A DNA stretch of 64,000 nucleotides from Jejubacter calystegiae (GTDB lineage Bacteria; Pseudomonadota; Gammaproteobacteria; Enterobacterales; Enterobacteriaceae): NCBI RefSeq assembly GCF_005671395.1, contig NZ_CP040428.1, positions 62,001-126,000 of the forward strand, given 5' to 3'. Within the stretch, counting starts at the first letter, position 1, and the number at the start of each line of letters is the position of its first letter. The position numbers and the translations under genes were made by a program. The notes under the pieces are model-generated. The model had not been told where the DNA came from. It made no database searches and was given only the letters and a program-made list of their open reading frames with translations. Positions 28,854-38,848 of the stretch are shown piece by piece.

Positions 28854-29081
28854 CTAGTCCAGCGCCACCATTTCACGAATATCGGTACGGTTGATCTGCT
28901 GCTTGTTGCCATCGGCATCGACGTAGCTAATCATACCGGTTTCACTGTCGGTGACCGGTTTACCTTCAGAGATAATGGTACGGCCATCACTGGTGTGCAT
29001 CATGTAGTTTGGGCCTGAGCAGGCGGTTAAAGTTACCGCCATGGCGCAGGCCGAAAAGAATAGTGCGACTTTCTTGTTCAT
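28854..29081 (-). CDS. ygdI: YgdI/YgdR-family lipoprotein YgdI
   Basis: A 75-residue lipoprotein. The signal peptide MNKKVALFFSACAMAVTLTAC ends in the lipobox LTAC, so about 54 residues remain after lipidation of the Cys. The small beta-barrel (DUF903) core reads DGRTIISEGKPVTDSETGM and ends with INRTDIREM. Function unknown. Paralogue of YgdR at 57705-57923. Confidence 0.93.
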   Translation of the reverse strand: MNKKVALFFSACAMAVTLTACSGPNYMMHTSDGRTIISEGKPVTDSETGMISYVDADGNKQQINRTDIREMVALD

Positions 29082-29251
29082 CGTTTTCTCCTTAAATTCT
29101 GTAGCCCACGATGGGCAACGGCCAGAAACAGTTATCCGTCATTACTAAGCTTAATCCAATACCGAATAAATGGAGCAGAAAGCAGAGTAATCCAATAGTT
29201 GTTCCCGACGCCGAAATGCGTCACGATCCACGTATCAGTATGAGGATCGCC

Positions 29252-30457
29252 ATGAATGCATTTAATCCTGCCCGCTTTCGCGCGCAGTTCCCGGCGCTGA
29301 ACGACGCGGGGGTCTACCTGGACAGCGCCGCCACCGCCCTGAAACCCCAGCCGGTTATCGATGCCAGCCAGCAGATTTACAGCCTGAGCGCCGGTAACGT
29401 ACACCGCAGCCAGTATCAAGCGGCGCAACAGCTTACCAGCCGCTATGAAGCGGCGCGCAGCGCAGTAGCAAGGCTGATTCACGCCGCCAGTGACCGGGAA
29501 ATTGTCTGGACCCGGGGCGCCACCGAGTCCATTAATCTGGTGGCGCAGTGCTACGCCCGCCCTCGCCTGCAACCCGGCGATGAGATTCTGGTCAGTGAAG
29601 CGGAACACCACGCCAATATGGTCCCCTGGCTGATGGTGGCCCAACAGACCGGCGCCCGTGTGGTTAAACTTCCCGTTACCGCTGTCGGCCTGCCGGATAT
29701 CGACCAGCTATCGGCGCTGTTAACGCCACGTACCCGCATCCTGGCGCTGGGGCAGATGTCTAATGTTACCGGCGGCCGTCCGGACCTGGCGCGCGCCATC
29801 GGTTATGCGCACGCGGCTGGCGCAGTAGTCGTGGTGGACGGCGCCCAGGGCATTGTTCACTGTCCGCCGGACGTACACGAGCTCAACATCGACTTCTACG
29901 CCTTTTCTGGTCATAAGCTCTACGGACCGACCGGCATCGGCGTACTGTACGGGCGTGAGGAGTTACTGGAAGCCATGCCCCCCTGGCTCGGCGGCGGCAA
30001 AATGGTGGAGAAAGTGAGCTTCGACGGTTTCACGCCCCAACCGATCCCGCACCGCTTCGAGGCGGGTACCCCAAATATCGCGGGCGTCACGGGGCTCAGC
30101 GCCGCCCTGGCGTGGCTGAGTGAAACGGATATGGCGGAAGCCGAGCGCTACTGTCAGGGGCTGGCGACCCTGGCCGAGGAAGCGCTGGCCCGACGCCCTG
30201 GCTTTCGCAGCTTCCGACTCCAGGACTCCAGCCTGCTGGCCTTCGACTTCGCGGGCATTCACCATGCCGATATGGTCACGCTGCTGGCGCAGTCGGGCAT
30301 CGCGTTGCGGGCCGGTCAGCACTGCGCCCAACCGCTGCTGGCGGCGCTGGGCGTCAACGGCACCCTGCGGGCCTCCTTTGCCCCCTATAACACCCGGGAA
30401 GATGTCGATAAGCTTATCGACGCCGTCGACCGGGCTCTGGAAATACTGGGAGACTGA
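29252..30457 (+). CDS. csdA: Cysteine desulfurase CsdA
   Basis: PLP enzyme that removes sulfur from cysteine and passes it to CsdE, for Fe-S and tRNA ct6A routes. The start at [16 protein letters not shown] (29252) has GAGG 7 nt upstream; 47 further codons upstream are open but not homologous. It has 401 residues as in E. coli. The PLP lysine lies in [16 protein letters not shown], the His stacking region in [11 protein letters not shown], and the persulfide cysteine in [11 protein letters not shown] (near residue 358). csdE follows after 4 bp. Confidence 0.96.
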   Translation: MNAFNPARFRAQFPALNDAGVYLDSAATALKPQPVIDASQQIYSLSAGNVHRSQYQAAQQLTSRYEAARSAVARLIHAASDREIVWTRGATESINLVAQCYARPRLQPGDEILVSEAEHHANMVPWLMVAQQTGARVVKLPVTAVGLPDIDQLSALLTPRTRILALGQMSNVTGGRPDLARAIGYAHAAGAVVVVDGAQGIVHCPPDVHELNIDFYAFSGHKLYGPTGIGVLYGREELLEAMPPWLGGGKMVEKVSFDGFTPQPIPHRFEAGTPNIAGVTGLSAALAWLSETDMAEAERYCQGLATLAEEALARRPGFRSFRLQDSSLLAFDFAGIHHADMVTLLAQSGIALRAGQHCAQPLLAALGVNGTLRASFAPYNTREDVDKLIDAVDRALEILGD

Positions 30458-30461
30458 AACG

Positions 30462-30911
30462 ATGACAAGCCCGGAATTAGTCGTCCACCCTTTTGGCACC
30501 GTGATCACCGCAGACAGTCTGCGCCAGACCTTCGGGCCGCTGCGCCAGTGGGAAGAGAAGTACCGCCAGTTGATCCTGCTGGGCAAACAGCTTCCCGCCC
30601 TGCCGGAAACGCTGAAGAGCCCGGAGATTGAGATCGCCGGTTGCGAAAACCGCGTATGGCTTGGCCACCGCCGGCTGGCGGATGGCCGGTTGCACTTTTA
30701 TGGCGATAGCGAAGGGCGGATCGTTCGCGGCCTGCTGGCGGTGATGCTCACTGCCATTGAGGGGAAAACGGCCGCAGCGCTGCGTCAGGAGGATCCCCTG
30801 GCGCTATTCGATGAGCTGGGGCTCAGCGCCCAGTTGAGCGCCTCGCGCAGTCAGGGGCTGGCGGCGCTGGCGCTGGCCGTGCAGCAGGCCGCCCGGGAAG
30901 ATCGCTCCTGA
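30462..30911 (+). CDS. csdE: Sulfur acceptor protein CsdE
   Basis: SufE-like partner of CsdA. It has 149 residues (E. coli 147), starting [15 protein letters not shown] at 30462. The sulfur-accepting cysteine is C61 in [12 protein letters not shown], same number as in E. coli, and the family stretch [16 protein letters not shown] follows. In E. coli tcdA (csdL) is next; here a toxin-antitoxin pair separates them. Confidence 0.95.
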   Translation: MTSPELVVHPFGTVITADSLRQTFGPLRQWEEKYRQLILLGKQLPALPETLKSPEIEIAGCENRVWLGHRRLADGRLHFYGDSEGRIVRGLLAVMLTAIEGKTAAALRQEDPLALFDELGLSAQLSASRSQGLAALALAVQQAAREDRS

Positions 30912-31003
30912 AGCCTTATCAGCACACATTTCAATGAGACTTGTTAACTGGTCACGTACAGCGTAGATTTAAGACTGGTTAAACAGTCTCGAAAAGGTGG
31001 CCT
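30912..31003 (+). promoter_or_regulatory. Toxin-antitoxin promoter and operator
   Basis: 92 bp upstream of the antitoxin. The inverted repeat AGACTG-GTTAAA-CAGTCT at 30972-30989 is the natural candidate for antitoxin autoregulation. AAGGTGG precedes the start. Confidence 0.5.
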
Positions 31004-31255
31004 ATGCCTAATATCATTCTGAGCGACACAAGCGCCAGCGTCAGCGAACTCAAAAAAAATCCAATGGCAACAGTGAGTGCCGGAGAGGGTTTACCGGTCG
31101 CAATCCTGAACCGTAACCAGCCTGCATTTTACTGTGTACCGGCAGAGCTGTATGAGAAGATGCTCGATGCGCTTGATGACCAGGAACTGGTAAAACTGGT
31201 AGAAAAACGTAGCAACCAGCAACTACTCGATGTGGATCTGGATAGCTACTTATGA
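31004..31255 (+). CDS. Antitoxin, Phd/YefM (StbD-like) family
   Basis: 83 residues. The N-terminal Phd/YefM fold reads DTSASVSELKKNPMATV and continues LPVAILNRNQPAFYCVPAELYEKM, a pattern typical of StbD-type antitoxins. The C-terminal part (QELVKLVEKRSNQQLLDVDLDSYL) would be the toxin-wrapping tail. It is not the ribbon-helix-helix RelB type, although its partner is RelE-like. Overlaps the toxin gene by ATGA. Absent from the E. coli csd locus, so acquired or lost differentially. Confidence 0.85.
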   Translation: MPNIILSDTSASVSELKKNPMATVSAGEGLPVAILNRNQPAFYCVPAELYEKMLDALDDQELVKLVEKRSNQQLLDVDLDSYL

Positions 31256-31539
31256 CTTACAGGGTCAAATTCAGAGAAGACGCACTGAAAGAATGGCAAA
31301 AACTGGATAAAACCCTTCAACAGCAGTTTGCTAAAAAATTGAAGAAGTGCTGTGAAAATCCACATATACCATCTGCAAAACTGCATGGGATTAAAGATTG
31401 CTACAAAATAAAACTTCACGCTTCTGGTTTTCGTCTGGTTTATCAGGTGATGGACAATAAATTAATTATTGTTGTTGTCGCAGTAGGTAAACGTGAACGT
31501 AGTGGTGTTTACAACCTTGCGAGCGAACGCATGGGGTAA
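31252..31539 (+). CDS. RelE-family toxin (StbE-like mRNA interferase)
   Basis: 95 residues, same length as E. coli RelE and alignable without gaps. RelE catalytic positions are all present: K52, K54, R61, R81 and Y87 (in DCYKIKLHASGFRLVYQV and GKRERSGVY). It should therefore cleave mRNA in the ribosomal A site when free of antitoxin. The start is inside the antitoxin stop (ATGA). Moderately lower GC than neighbours. Followed by 126 bp with nothing recognised before the tcdA end. Confidence 0.9.
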   Translation: MTYRVKFREDALKEWQKLDKTLQQQFAKKLKKCCENPHIPSAKLHGIKDCYKIKLHASGFRLVYQVMDNKLIIVVVAVGKRERSGVYNLASERMG

Positions 31540-31665
31540 TCAATACCTGTAGCTCCTGCGTGAATTCACGGGGCAAGAGCTGCCCTCCATGGCGCTCCTG
31601 CCCTGGAGAGGCCAGAGGCTTCCTATCCAAAGCCTTGCGCTGACCGTCGATATATAAAATCAGAA

Positions 31666-32475
31666 TCAGCCGCGCTGGCGCGCCGCCTTCGCCATCATCT
31701 TCTTAAGCGCATGGGACACCGCCACAAAGCCAAAGCTGGCGGTGACCATGGTCGCCGCACCGAAGCCGGAAGCGCAATCCATTCGCTTCGGCCCCTCAGC
31801 AGAGCTTTTCGCGGCGCACACCGAGCCGTCGGGCTGGGGATAGACCAGCGCTTCAGTGGAAAAAACGCAATCCACCCCCAGCTTGCCTTTACTGTTCTTC
31901 ACCACGCCGAAATCATGCTTCAGACGTTCCCGCAGCTTAGCCGCCAGCGGATCCTGAATGGTCTTTGCCAGGTCGGCCACCTGAATCTGCGTGGGATCGA
32001 TCTGCCCGCCCGCACCGCCGGTAGTGACCAGCGGCACCTTATTACGTCGACACCAGGCAATTAATGCCGCCTTCGGCCTGATGCTGTCGATTGCGTCAAT
32101 CACATAGCTGAATCCCTGATCCAGCAGCTGTACCACATTATCTGGCGTCACGAAATCATCCACCACCGTGACCCGGCATTCGGGATTAATGGCGCGAATG
32201 CGCTCCGCCATCACCTCGCCTTTCGCCTGCCCCACGGTGTCGAGCAGCGCGTGAATCTGGCGATTGGTGTTGGTCACGCAGACATCATCCATATCGATAA
32301 GCGTAATGGCGCCAATGCCGGTACGCGCCAGCGCTTCCGCCGCCCAGCTTCCAACGCCGCCAATCCCCACCACGCAGACGTGCGCGTTAGCGAAAAGCGT
32401 CAGGGCATCGCGCCCGTACAGACGCGCCGTGCCGCCAAAGCGCTGTTGCCAGGCGTCGGTAACTACTGTTGTCAT
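31666..32475 (-). CDS. tcdA: tRNA threonylcarbamoyladenosine dehydratase TcdA
   Basis: ATP-dependent cyclisation of t6A37 to ct6A37 in tRNA, drawing on the CsdA-CsdE relay. It has 269 residues (E. coli 268). The E1-like adenylation domain contains VVGIGGVGSWAAEALARTG, DMDDVCVTNTNRQ and IDAIDSIRPK, and later VCAAKSSAEGPKRMDC. It reads towards the toxin-antitoxin pair. Confidence 0.96.
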   Translation of the reverse strand: MTTVVTDAWQQRFGGTARLYGRDALTLFANAHVCVVGIGGVGSWAAEALARTGIGAITLIDMDDVCVTNTNRQIHALLDTVGQAKGEVMAERIRAINPECRVTVVDDFVTPDNVVQLLDQGFSYVIDAIDSIRPKAALIAWCRRNKVPLVTTGGAGGQIDPTQIQVADLAKTIQDPLAAKLRERLKHDFGVVKNSKGKLGVDCVFSTEALVYPQPDGSVCAAKSSAEGPKRMDCASGFGAATMVTASFGFVAVSHALKKMMAKAARQRG

Positions 32476-32522
32476 GATATTGAAACCTCAGAAATAGAAG
32501 AGGGTGAGAAGCGGGATTTGCC

Positions 32523-32555
32523 CCTCACCCTGCCCCCTCCCCAAAGGGGAGAGGG
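32523..32555. repeat. Palindromic CCCTC(A)CC/GGGGAGAGGG repeat, copy 2
   Basis: CCCTCACCCTGCCCCCTCCCCAAAGG... with hairpin CCCTCCCC-AA-AGGGGAGAGGG in the tcdA-mltA gap. Same family as 6003-6030 and 48798-48833. Confidence 0.65.
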
Positions 32556-32570
32556 AACTCACTGAATAAA

Positions 32571-33671
32571 CTAGCCGTTAAACAGGGTGTGCCCGGCACC
32601 CGGCGCCGATTTCAGTACCCAGACGCGACCATAGTGATTATACCATCCCGCACGGTGTCCGGCGTCCGGGCCAATGCCCTGATAGATATCGAAGTGCTGG
32701 CCTTTAATGGCACCGCCCACATCCAGCGCCACCATCACGCGCATCTCATACTGGCCGGTAAACTTGCCGTTATCGTCAAGCAGCGGCACTTCCATCAGCA
32801 GGGTGGTGCCGGTAGGCACAATGCTGCGATCCGAAGCCACAGAGGCGCGGCCAATGAGCGGCACCGCGGCAGCGCCTTTCACTGGGGCAAAGGTTTCGGG
32901 CTTAAAGAAGACGAACGAAGGATTCTGCTCCAGCAGCTCGCGCACTTCCGCCTCACTGTGGGTTTCGGCCCAGTGGCGGATGGCCTGCATCGACATATCT
33001 TCACGCTTCACTTCACCGCGATCGATCAGCACCTTGCCGATACTGCGATAGGCATGGCCGTTTTTACCGGCATAGCCAAAGAAGGTCAGCGGACTGCCAT
33101 CGCCAAAGTCGATATAGCCGCTACCCTGGACATCCATAATAAAGTTATCGATCAGCGAATTGCTCCACGCCAGAACATAGCTGTCGCTCAGCGCGCCGCT
33201 GTAGATCGCCGCACGGGAAGGCAGGCGGCCATTTTTCGGCGGCATCCGGTAGATAGGATATTTGAACTCACCCTGACGGGTGCGGCGAGCCTCAACGACC
33301 GGCGTGTAGTACCCGGTAAACTGCACGTTGCCGTAGCTGTCCGCCCCCTGCATCTGCCAGGCGTCGATACCGTACTGGCTCAGGGTGCGGGTATCGCCAC
33401 CGGCACGCAGCCACTGCTCAACGGCGCCGTAAACATCGCTCTGGCTGCCAAACAGGCGCGGCGATGCATTGCGGATCTCCCCTATCTGACGGGCAAAATC
33501 GCCAGCGTTAATCGGTACGCCGATGGCATCCGGCTGATTCACCAGCGAGAACGGCTGGGTAAATTTACCATCGCTATATTGCTGACCGCGATCGGTCGGT
33601 TTAGAGGAACAGGCGGCCAGCAACACCAGCATAGCCCCCGTCAAAATCTTATTGGCCCAACGTCCTTTCAT
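32571..33671 (-). CDS. mltA: Membrane-bound lytic murein transglycosylase A
   Basis: Outer-membrane lipoprotein that cleaves the MurNAc-GlcNAc bond forming 1,6-anhydroMurNAc. It has 366 residues (E. coli 365). The signal peptide has lipobox LAAC (Cys near residue 21). The double-psi barrel region holds the catalytic aspartate in VALDVGGAIKGQHFDIYQG. Conserved YYTPVVEARRTR and FGYAGKNGHAYRSIGK are present. Confidence 0.95.
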   Translation of the reverse strand: MKGRWANKILTGAMLVLLAACSSKPTDRGQQYSDGKFTQPFSLVNQPDAIGVPINAGDFARQIGEIRNASPRLFGSQSDVYGAVEQWLRAGGDTRTLSQYGIDAWQMQGADSYGNVQFTGYYTPVVEARRTRQGEFKYPIYRMPPKNGRLPSRAAIYSGALSDSYVLAWSNSLIDNFIMDVQGSGYIDFGDGSPLTFFGYAGKNGHAYRSIGKVLIDRGEVKREDMSMQAIRHWAETHSEAEVRELLEQNPSFVFFKPETFAPVKGAAAVPLIGRASVASDRSIVPTGTTLLMEVPLLDDNGKFTGQYEMRVMVALDVGGAIKGQHFDIYQGIGPDAGHRAGWYNHYGRVWVLKSAPGAGHTLFNG

Positions 33672-33842
33672 TCATCTTCTCTTCTATATCAGTTATGCCG
33701 CATGCCCGCAGAGCAAGATACCAAAGGCTCCGGGCTATTGAAACGCGCCAGGGGCCTCAAAATGTAAAATGATTAAAAAACGCGCTTATCGGGGGTTATT
33801 TCAACGGTCACCGGCTAATTCCACGATTTATTTAAAAAAGGG

Positions 33843-33870
33843 TTGCATCAAAATCTCAGGGGAGTATATT
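33843..33870 (+). promoter_or_regulatory. Promoter of the initiator tRNA operon
   Basis: TTGCAT (33843-33848), 16-bp spacer, TATATT (33865-33870), then the GC-rich discriminator GCGCACCC typical of stringently controlled stable-RNA promoters. Confidence 0.75.
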
Positions 33871-33884
33871 GCGCACCCATCGGA

Positions 33885-33961
<77 letters not shown>

Positions 33962-34005
33962 ATTCAAGTCGCCAGTGGCGCAACAGTGTAAGTAGTAAAG
34001 ACGGA

Positions 34006-34082
<77 letters not shown>

Positions 34083-34090
34083 ATCATTAA

Positions 34091-34114
34091 GGCACCCTTT
34101 CGGGTGTTTTTTTG
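34091..34114 (+). terminator. tRNA operon terminator
   Basis: CACCC-TTT-CGGGTG followed by seven T, 9 bp after the second tRNA. Confidence 0.9.
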
Positions 34115-34162
34115 TTTCTGCCGCTAGAAAACCGTAAATTCCCTTATTCCAGCATCAGAAAC

Positions 34163-34187
34163 AAAAAAACCGGCACCCGGCCGGTTT
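34163..34187 (-). terminator. amiC terminator
   Basis: Minus strand AAACCGGC-CGGGT-GCCGGTTT running into TTTT, 18 bp beyond the amiC stop. Confidence 0.85.
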
Positions 34188-34204
34188 CTTCATCTGATTT
34201 TCTC

Positions 34205-35449
34205 TCAGCCACGCCGCGCCATACGCGCATCATCGGCAAAGTAGGCTTTAATCCCCGCCAGGATCGACTCCGCCACCTTCTGTTGGAATGCAGCAGTTCG
34301 CAGCTTACGCTCTTCCTGAACGTTACTAATAAAAGCCGTTTCCACCAGAATAGACGGAATATCCGGCGCTTTCAGTACCGCAAAGCCCGCCTGCTCAACC
34401 CGCCCTTTATGCAAACGGTTAACGTTGCCCAGTCGGGTTAATACTTCCTTACCAAATTTCAGGCTATCGGTGATGGTCAGCGACTGCACCATATCGAACA
34501 TAGTGTGATCCAGATAGCGGTCACCGCTCTTACTCACCCCGCCCACCAGATCGGCGGCGTTCTGAGTCTGAGCCAGATATTTAGCGGCAGTGCTGGTGGC
34601 GCCTTTGGTCGAAAGCGCATAGACCGATGAACCGTGGGCTGAGCGATCGTTAAAAGCATCGGCGTGGATGGAAACGAACAAATCGGCTCGCTGTTTTCGG
34701 GCCTTAGCCACACGAACCCGTAGCGGAATAAAGACATCCTCGTTACGGGTCATATAGGCTTTCATATTCGGCTCTTTGGCAATCAGCTTATTCAACCGAC
34801 GCCCAATCTGGAGCACCACATCCTTTTCATGAGTACGATGCTTACCGGTCGCTCCGGGATCCTCCCCGCCGTGGCCAGGATCGATCATAATCACTATCGG
34901 GCGATCGTGCCCCGCCCTGCCAGGTGAAGGCCCCTGATCCGGCGCCGCTTTGTCCAGGTCGCCCTTGTTGTAGTCTTCGAGCAGCGCCAGAAGCGGATCC
35001 TGTTCGGTATCGCCCTTCGCCGGATAGAGGTCCATCACGAGACGCTCTTTAAACTCCGCCACCGGCGCCAGCGCAAACATATGCGGCGCCACGTCCTGCT
35101 TAAGCTCAAACACCAGCCGCACGGTTTGCGGGTCGAACTGCCCTACCCGCGCCGACTTAATATAGGGATCGTCCGGGCGAACCAGGTTACCCAGTTTTTT
35201 CAGTACCGAGTTAAGGTGAACGCCTTCGATATCCACCACCACGCGCTCAGGATTACTTAGCGCGAACTGGCGGTATTTTAACTCGCGGTTGGACTCAATG
35301 GTGACGCGGGTATAAGTAGACGCTGGCCATACGCGAACCGCGATGACCTGACTGGTCGCTGCAAAACCCAGCGGACTCACGCTGAGCAACCACATCGCCC
35401 CTGCCCCCTGAAGTAACCGGCGACGACTGATTGGACTCTCTCCCGACAT
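34205..35449 (-). CDS. amiC: N-acetylmuramoyl-L-alanine amidase AmiC
   Basis: Periplasmic zinc amidase that splits septal peptidoglycan during daughter-cell separation, activated by NlpD. It has 414 residues (E. coli 417). The start at [17 protein letters not shown] (35449) has GGGAG upstream; the longer frame is not homologous. SRRRLLQG is a twin-arginine signal, cut near residue 31. Then an AMIN septal-targeting domain (about 35-135), a linker, and the amidase_3 domain with zinc ligands in [18 protein letters not shown] and the catalytic glutamate in LVETAFISN. Confidence 0.95.
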   Translation of the reverse strand: MSGESPISRRRLLQGAGAMWLLSVSPLGFAATSQVIAVRVWPASTYTRVTIESNRELKYRQFALSNPERVVVDIEGVHLNSVLKKLGNLVRPDDPYIKSARVGQFDPQTVRLVFELKQDVAPHMFALAPVAEFKERLVMDLYPAKGDTEQDPLLALLEDYNKGDLDKAAPDQGPSPGRAGHDRPIVIMIDPGHGGEDPGATGKHRTHEKDVVLQIGRRLNKLIAKEPNMKAYMTRNEDVFIPLRVRVAKARKQRADLFVSIHADAFNDRSAHGSSVYALSTKGATSTAAKYLAQTQNAADLVGGVSKSGDRYLDHTMFDMVQSLTITDSLKFGKEVLTRLGNVNRLHKGRVEQAGFAVLKAPDIPSILVETAFISNVQEERKLRTAAFQQKVAESILAGIKAYFADDARMARRG

Positions 35450-35636
35450 GATTCTCCCAGGCCAAAACAATGAACAGAAATCTGGTGCGATAGTACAAAA
35501 ATCCGAACCCGAAACTCTAGCGAAACCGTCACCGGGTGTCATCTATAAAAGGGTAAACATACGGTAACAATCAAGAAAATCCGTACCGCCGTTGGGCAAA
35601 AAGCGCTAAATTTCCCCTTGCGCCCACCTCAATAAA

Positions 35637-35671
35637 AGAATAAAAATACACTTATTACGAATAATAATTCA
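35637..35671 (+). promoter_or_regulatory. Tandem ArgR boxes upstream of argA
   Basis: Core sequences AGAATAAAAATACA (35637-35650) and CGAATAATAATTCA (35658-35671) fit TGAAT-N4-ATTCA with two mismatches and one. As 18-bp boxes they are 3 bp apart, the spacing of ArgR hexamer operators. They lie 14 bp upstream of the argA start. Confidence 0.85.
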
Positions 35672-35685
35672 CTGAGGATCGTGCC

Positions 35686-37020
35686 GTGGTAAAGGAGCGC
35701 AAGACAGAACTGGTTCAGGGTTTTCGGCATTCCGTCCCCTGGATCAACGCCCATCGCGGGAAAACGTTTGTCATTATGCTGGGTGGAGAAGCCATCGAGC
35801 ACGAGAATTTTTCCAGTATTGTTAATGACATAGGTCTGTTACATAGCCTGGGAATTCGCCTGGTGGTGGTCTATGGCGCCCGCCCGCAGATAGACGCCAA
35901 CCTGGCCGCCCACCACTGTGAGCCGGTCTACCACAAGCACACCCGGGTGACGGACGCCAAAGCGCTGGAACTGGTTAAACAGGCGGCGGGCCTGCTGCAA
36001 CTGGAGATCACCGCCCGGCTGTCGATGAGCCTTAACAATACGCCGCTCCAGGGCGCGCATATTAACGTGGTCAGCGGTAACTTTATTACCGCACAGCCGC
36101 TGGGCGTAGACGACGGCGTGGATTATTGCCACAGCGGGCGCATTCGTCGTATCGACGCCGAGAGCATCCACCGTCAGCTCGATAGCGGCGCCATCGTGGT
36201 GATGGGGCCGGTCGCCGTCTCCGTCACTGGCGAAAGCTTTAACCTGACCTCAGAAGAGATCGCCACCCAGGTAGCGGTAAAGCTGAAGGCCGAAAAAATG
36301 ATCGGTTTCTGCTCTTCCCAGGGAGTCAACAACGGTGAAGGCGGCATTCTGTCGGAGCTGTTTCCGGCCGAGGCCCAACAGCGGGTCGAAGAGATGGAAG
36401 CCAAAGGCGATTATCACTCCGGCACCGTCCGTTTTCTGCGCGGCGCCCTGAAGGCCTGCCGTAGCGGGGTACGGCGCTGTCACCTGATGAGCTATCGCGA
36501 AGACGGGGCGCTGTTGCAGGAGCTATTCTCACGGGATGGTATCGGCACCCAGATTGTGATGGAAAGCGCCGAGCAGGTAAGGCGCGCCACTATTAACGAT
36601 ATCGGCGGTATTCTGGAGCTGATTCGCCCGCTGGAGCAGCAGGGCATCCTGGTGCGCCGCTCCCGTGAACAGCTGGAGATGGAGATCGACAAATTCACCA
36701 TCGTCCAGCGCGATAACCTGACCATCGCCTGCGCCGCCCTCTATCCGTTCCCGGAAGAGCAGATTGGCGAAATGGCCTGCGTGGCGGTTCACCCGGACTA
36801 CCGTAGCTCATCACGGGGCGAAGAGCTGCTCAAGCGCATCGCCACCCAGGCGCGTCAGATGGGGCTGAACCGGCTGTTCGTGCTGACCACCCACAGCATC
36901 CACTGGTTCCAGGAGCGCGGCTTTATTCCGGTGGATGTCGAACTACTGCCGGAAAGCAAAAAGCAGATGTACAACTACCAGCGCCGCTCCAAAGTGTTAA
37001 TGGTGGAGCTTAATCAGTAA
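35686..37020 (+). CDS. argA: N-acetylglutamate synthase ArgA
   Basis: First step of arginine synthesis: acetyl-CoA plus glutamate. It has 444 residues (E. coli 443) from a GTG start at 35686, preceded by GAGGATC. The amino-acid-kinase-like domain (about 1-280, [24 protein letters not shown]) binds the arginine inhibitor. The GNAT domain (about 295-440) has [17 protein letters not shown] for acetyl-CoA. It is tail-to-tail with recD, overlapping by 11 nt. Confidence 0.96.
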   Translation: MVKERKTELVQGFRHSVPWINAHRGKTFVIMLGGEAIEHENFSSIVNDIGLLHSLGIRLVVVYGARPQIDANLAAHHCEPVYHKHTRVTDAKALELVKQAAGLLQLEITARLSMSLNNTPLQGAHINVVSGNFITAQPLGVDDGVDYCHSGRIRRIDAESIHRQLDSGAIVVMGPVAVSVTGESFNLTSEEIATQVAVKLKAEKMIGFCSSQGVNNGEGGILSELFPAEAQQRVEEMEAKGDYHSGTVRFLRGALKACRSGVRRCHLMSYREDGALLQELFSRDGIGTQIVMESAEQVRRATINDIGGILELIRPLEQQGILVRRSREQLEMEIDKFTIVQRDNLTIACAALYPFPEEQIGEMACVAVHPDYRSSSRGEELLKRIATQARQMGLNRLFVLTTHSIHWFQERGFIPVDVELLPESKKQMYNYQRRSKVLMVELNQ

Positions 37021-38848
37021 AGAGCGCGGGCAGGCCGCTACGCCGTTCAGTACCGGTGATAATGGCCTGCTCCAGCACGCTATCTCGTCCCCAGATAGTC
37101 AACCGCCGCTTCGCCCGGGTAATGGCGGTGTAGACCAGTTCCCGGGTCACCAGCGCCACAAAGCGCGATGGCAGCACCAGCGCCGCGTGATCGAACTCCG
37201 AACCCTGGGATTTATGTACCGTCATTGCCCATGCGGTTTCATGGGCCGGTAGACGGCTGGGCTGCACCGATTTCACGCTGCCGTCCGGCATGGGAAACCA
37301 GACCCGAATCCCCTCGTCGCCCTCAAGGGCAATACCGATATCGCCGTTAAACAGCTCCAGTGCGCTGTCGTTGCGGGAAATCATCACCGGTCGCCCGTGA
37401 TACCAGCGGGAGCCACTCTGCGGGCGCGCCAGCGCACCGCGCCGCATCAGAACCTGCTCCAGCCGTTCGTTCAGACCGCGCACGCCAAACGGCCCTTCGC
37501 GCAGGGCGCACAATAGCCGGTATTCGCTAAACGCCCCAATCAGCGCTTCCGGCGCAGCGTCGGCATTGCGTAACAGCGACAGATAACGGGCATAGCCCTC
37601 CCGGGCGCCCGCCAGCATCCGGGCATATTCATCCAGGTTGCCTAGCGGCCAGAACCTGACATCCTCAAAGCCTTCGCCCAGTACGCCACGCGCCGCCGCT
37701 TTGTCGCTACGGTTAACCGCAGCGGCCAGACGTCCAATACCGGAATCATGGCCGAAGCGGTAACTTTTACGCAGCAGGCACAGACTGTCGCGCAACGCCT
37801 CAGCACCCGATTTCTCGCTACCCGGTACCGGACAGCCGGTCAGTTGCGTCAGCTCCCGGGCCCGCTCGGCGCTATAGCCATCGCCGATAAAATGGCAGAT
37901 ATCGCCCAGCACAGCCCCGGCTTCCACCGAAGCCAGCTGGTCGCGATCGCCCAGGAAGATGACCCGGGCATGATGCGGCAGAGCCGCCACCAGCCGCGCC
38001 ATCATCGGCAGATCCACCATTGATGCTTCATCCACTACCAGCACGTCCAGATGCAGCGGGTTATCGGCATGGTAGCGTAACCGCTGACTGCCAGGCTGAG
38101 CGCCCAGCAGCCGGTGCAGAGTACCTGCCTCTTCAGGCAACAGCGCCTGCTGCTCTGGTGTTAGCGCCAACTGACGCAGGGCATTGCCCAGCGATTCGGT
38201 CAGACGCGCCGCCGCTTTACCGGTTGGCGCCGCCAGCCGGATACGCGGCCTTTTAGCCTCTTCCAGCCGTATCAGCGCCGCCAGCAGTTTTGCCACCGTG
38301 GTGGTCTTACCGGTGCCAGGACCGCCGGAAATCACCGAAACCCGGCGGGTGAGCGCCACTGCCGCGGCCACTTTCTGCCAGTCGGTCTCCTGAGTAGCGC
38401 TGCCAAACAGGGAGTCCAGCACCGCGCGCAACTGTGACGCATCCTGGGAGACCACCCGGTTTCCGTCATGAAAAAAGCGCGCCACCGACTGCTCGTCCTG
38501 CCACATTCGGTTCAGATAGAGGCGATCGCCTACCAGTTTCAGGGGCGTTGCCGCATCGTCTTCACTGACTGCGGCAGAGGCCAGCAGCGCCTGACGCCAG
38601 TCGTCAGGATGACCTGCCGCAGTAAACAGCGCCTGCGCCAGTGACTCATGGCGCGCCTCAAAGCTGAGCTCTGGCCGCAGCCGGGAAAGCGGCAAACAGA
38701 CATGCCCTTCCCCTGCGTCGCGGCTCAGCAGCGCCGCCGCCAGCGTTGCCGCCGCGTCATCCCCCACCAGAGTCAGTGCGAAACGGGCATCCAGCGGGCG
38801 CAGTAGCTTCAGCTCCACCGCCTGCCCGAACAGTTCCTGCAACGTCAT
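37010..38848 (-). CDS. recD: RecBCD subunit RecD (5'-3' helicase)
   Basis: Fast 5'-3' motor of exonuclease V, superfamily 1B. It has 612 residues (E. coli 608). Walker A is [15 protein letters not shown], Walker [14 protein letters not shown], later motifs [12 protein letters not shown] and [23 protein letters not shown] is near the C-terminus. Its start overlaps the recB stop (ATGA). The 3' end crosses the argA stop on the other strand. Confidence 0.96.
   Translation of the reverse strand: MTLQELFGQAVELKLLRPLDARFALTLVGDDAAATLAAALLSRDAGEGHVCLPLSRLRPELSFEARHESLAQALFTAAGHPDDWRQALLASAAVSEDDAATPLKLVGDRLYLNRMWQDEQSVARFFHDGNRVVSQDASQLRAVLDSLFGSATQETDWQKVAAAVALTRRVSVISGGPGTGKTTTVAKLLAALIRLEEAKRPRIRLAAPTGKAAARLTESLGNALRQLALTPEQQALLPEEAGTLHRLLGAQPGSQRLRYHADNPLHLDVLVVDEASMVDLPMMARLVAALPHHARVIFLGDRDQLASVEAGAVLGDICHFIGDGYSAERARELTQLTGCPVPGSEKSGAEALRDSLCLLRKSYRFGHDSGIGRLAAAVNRSDKAAARGVLGEGFEDVRFWPLGNLDEYARMLAGAREGYARYLSLLRNADAAPEALIGAFSEYRLLCALREGPFGVRGLNERLEQVLMRRGALARPQSGSRWYHGRPVMISRNDSALELFNGDIGIALEGDEGIRVWFPMPDGSVKSVQPSRLPAHETAWAMTVHKSQGSEFDHAALVLPSRFVALVTRELVYTAITRAKRRLTIWGRDSVLEQAIITGTERRSGLPALFTD

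Noticed and set aside
29111-29251. 47-residue N-terminal extension of CsdA
   Set aside because: The ATG at 29252 has a good ribosome-binding site and matches the known protein start; the upstream part is not homologous.
31004-31539. Annotation as RelBE
   Set aside because: The toxin is RelE-like but the antitoxin has the Phd/YefM pattern, so a StbDE-type name is closer.
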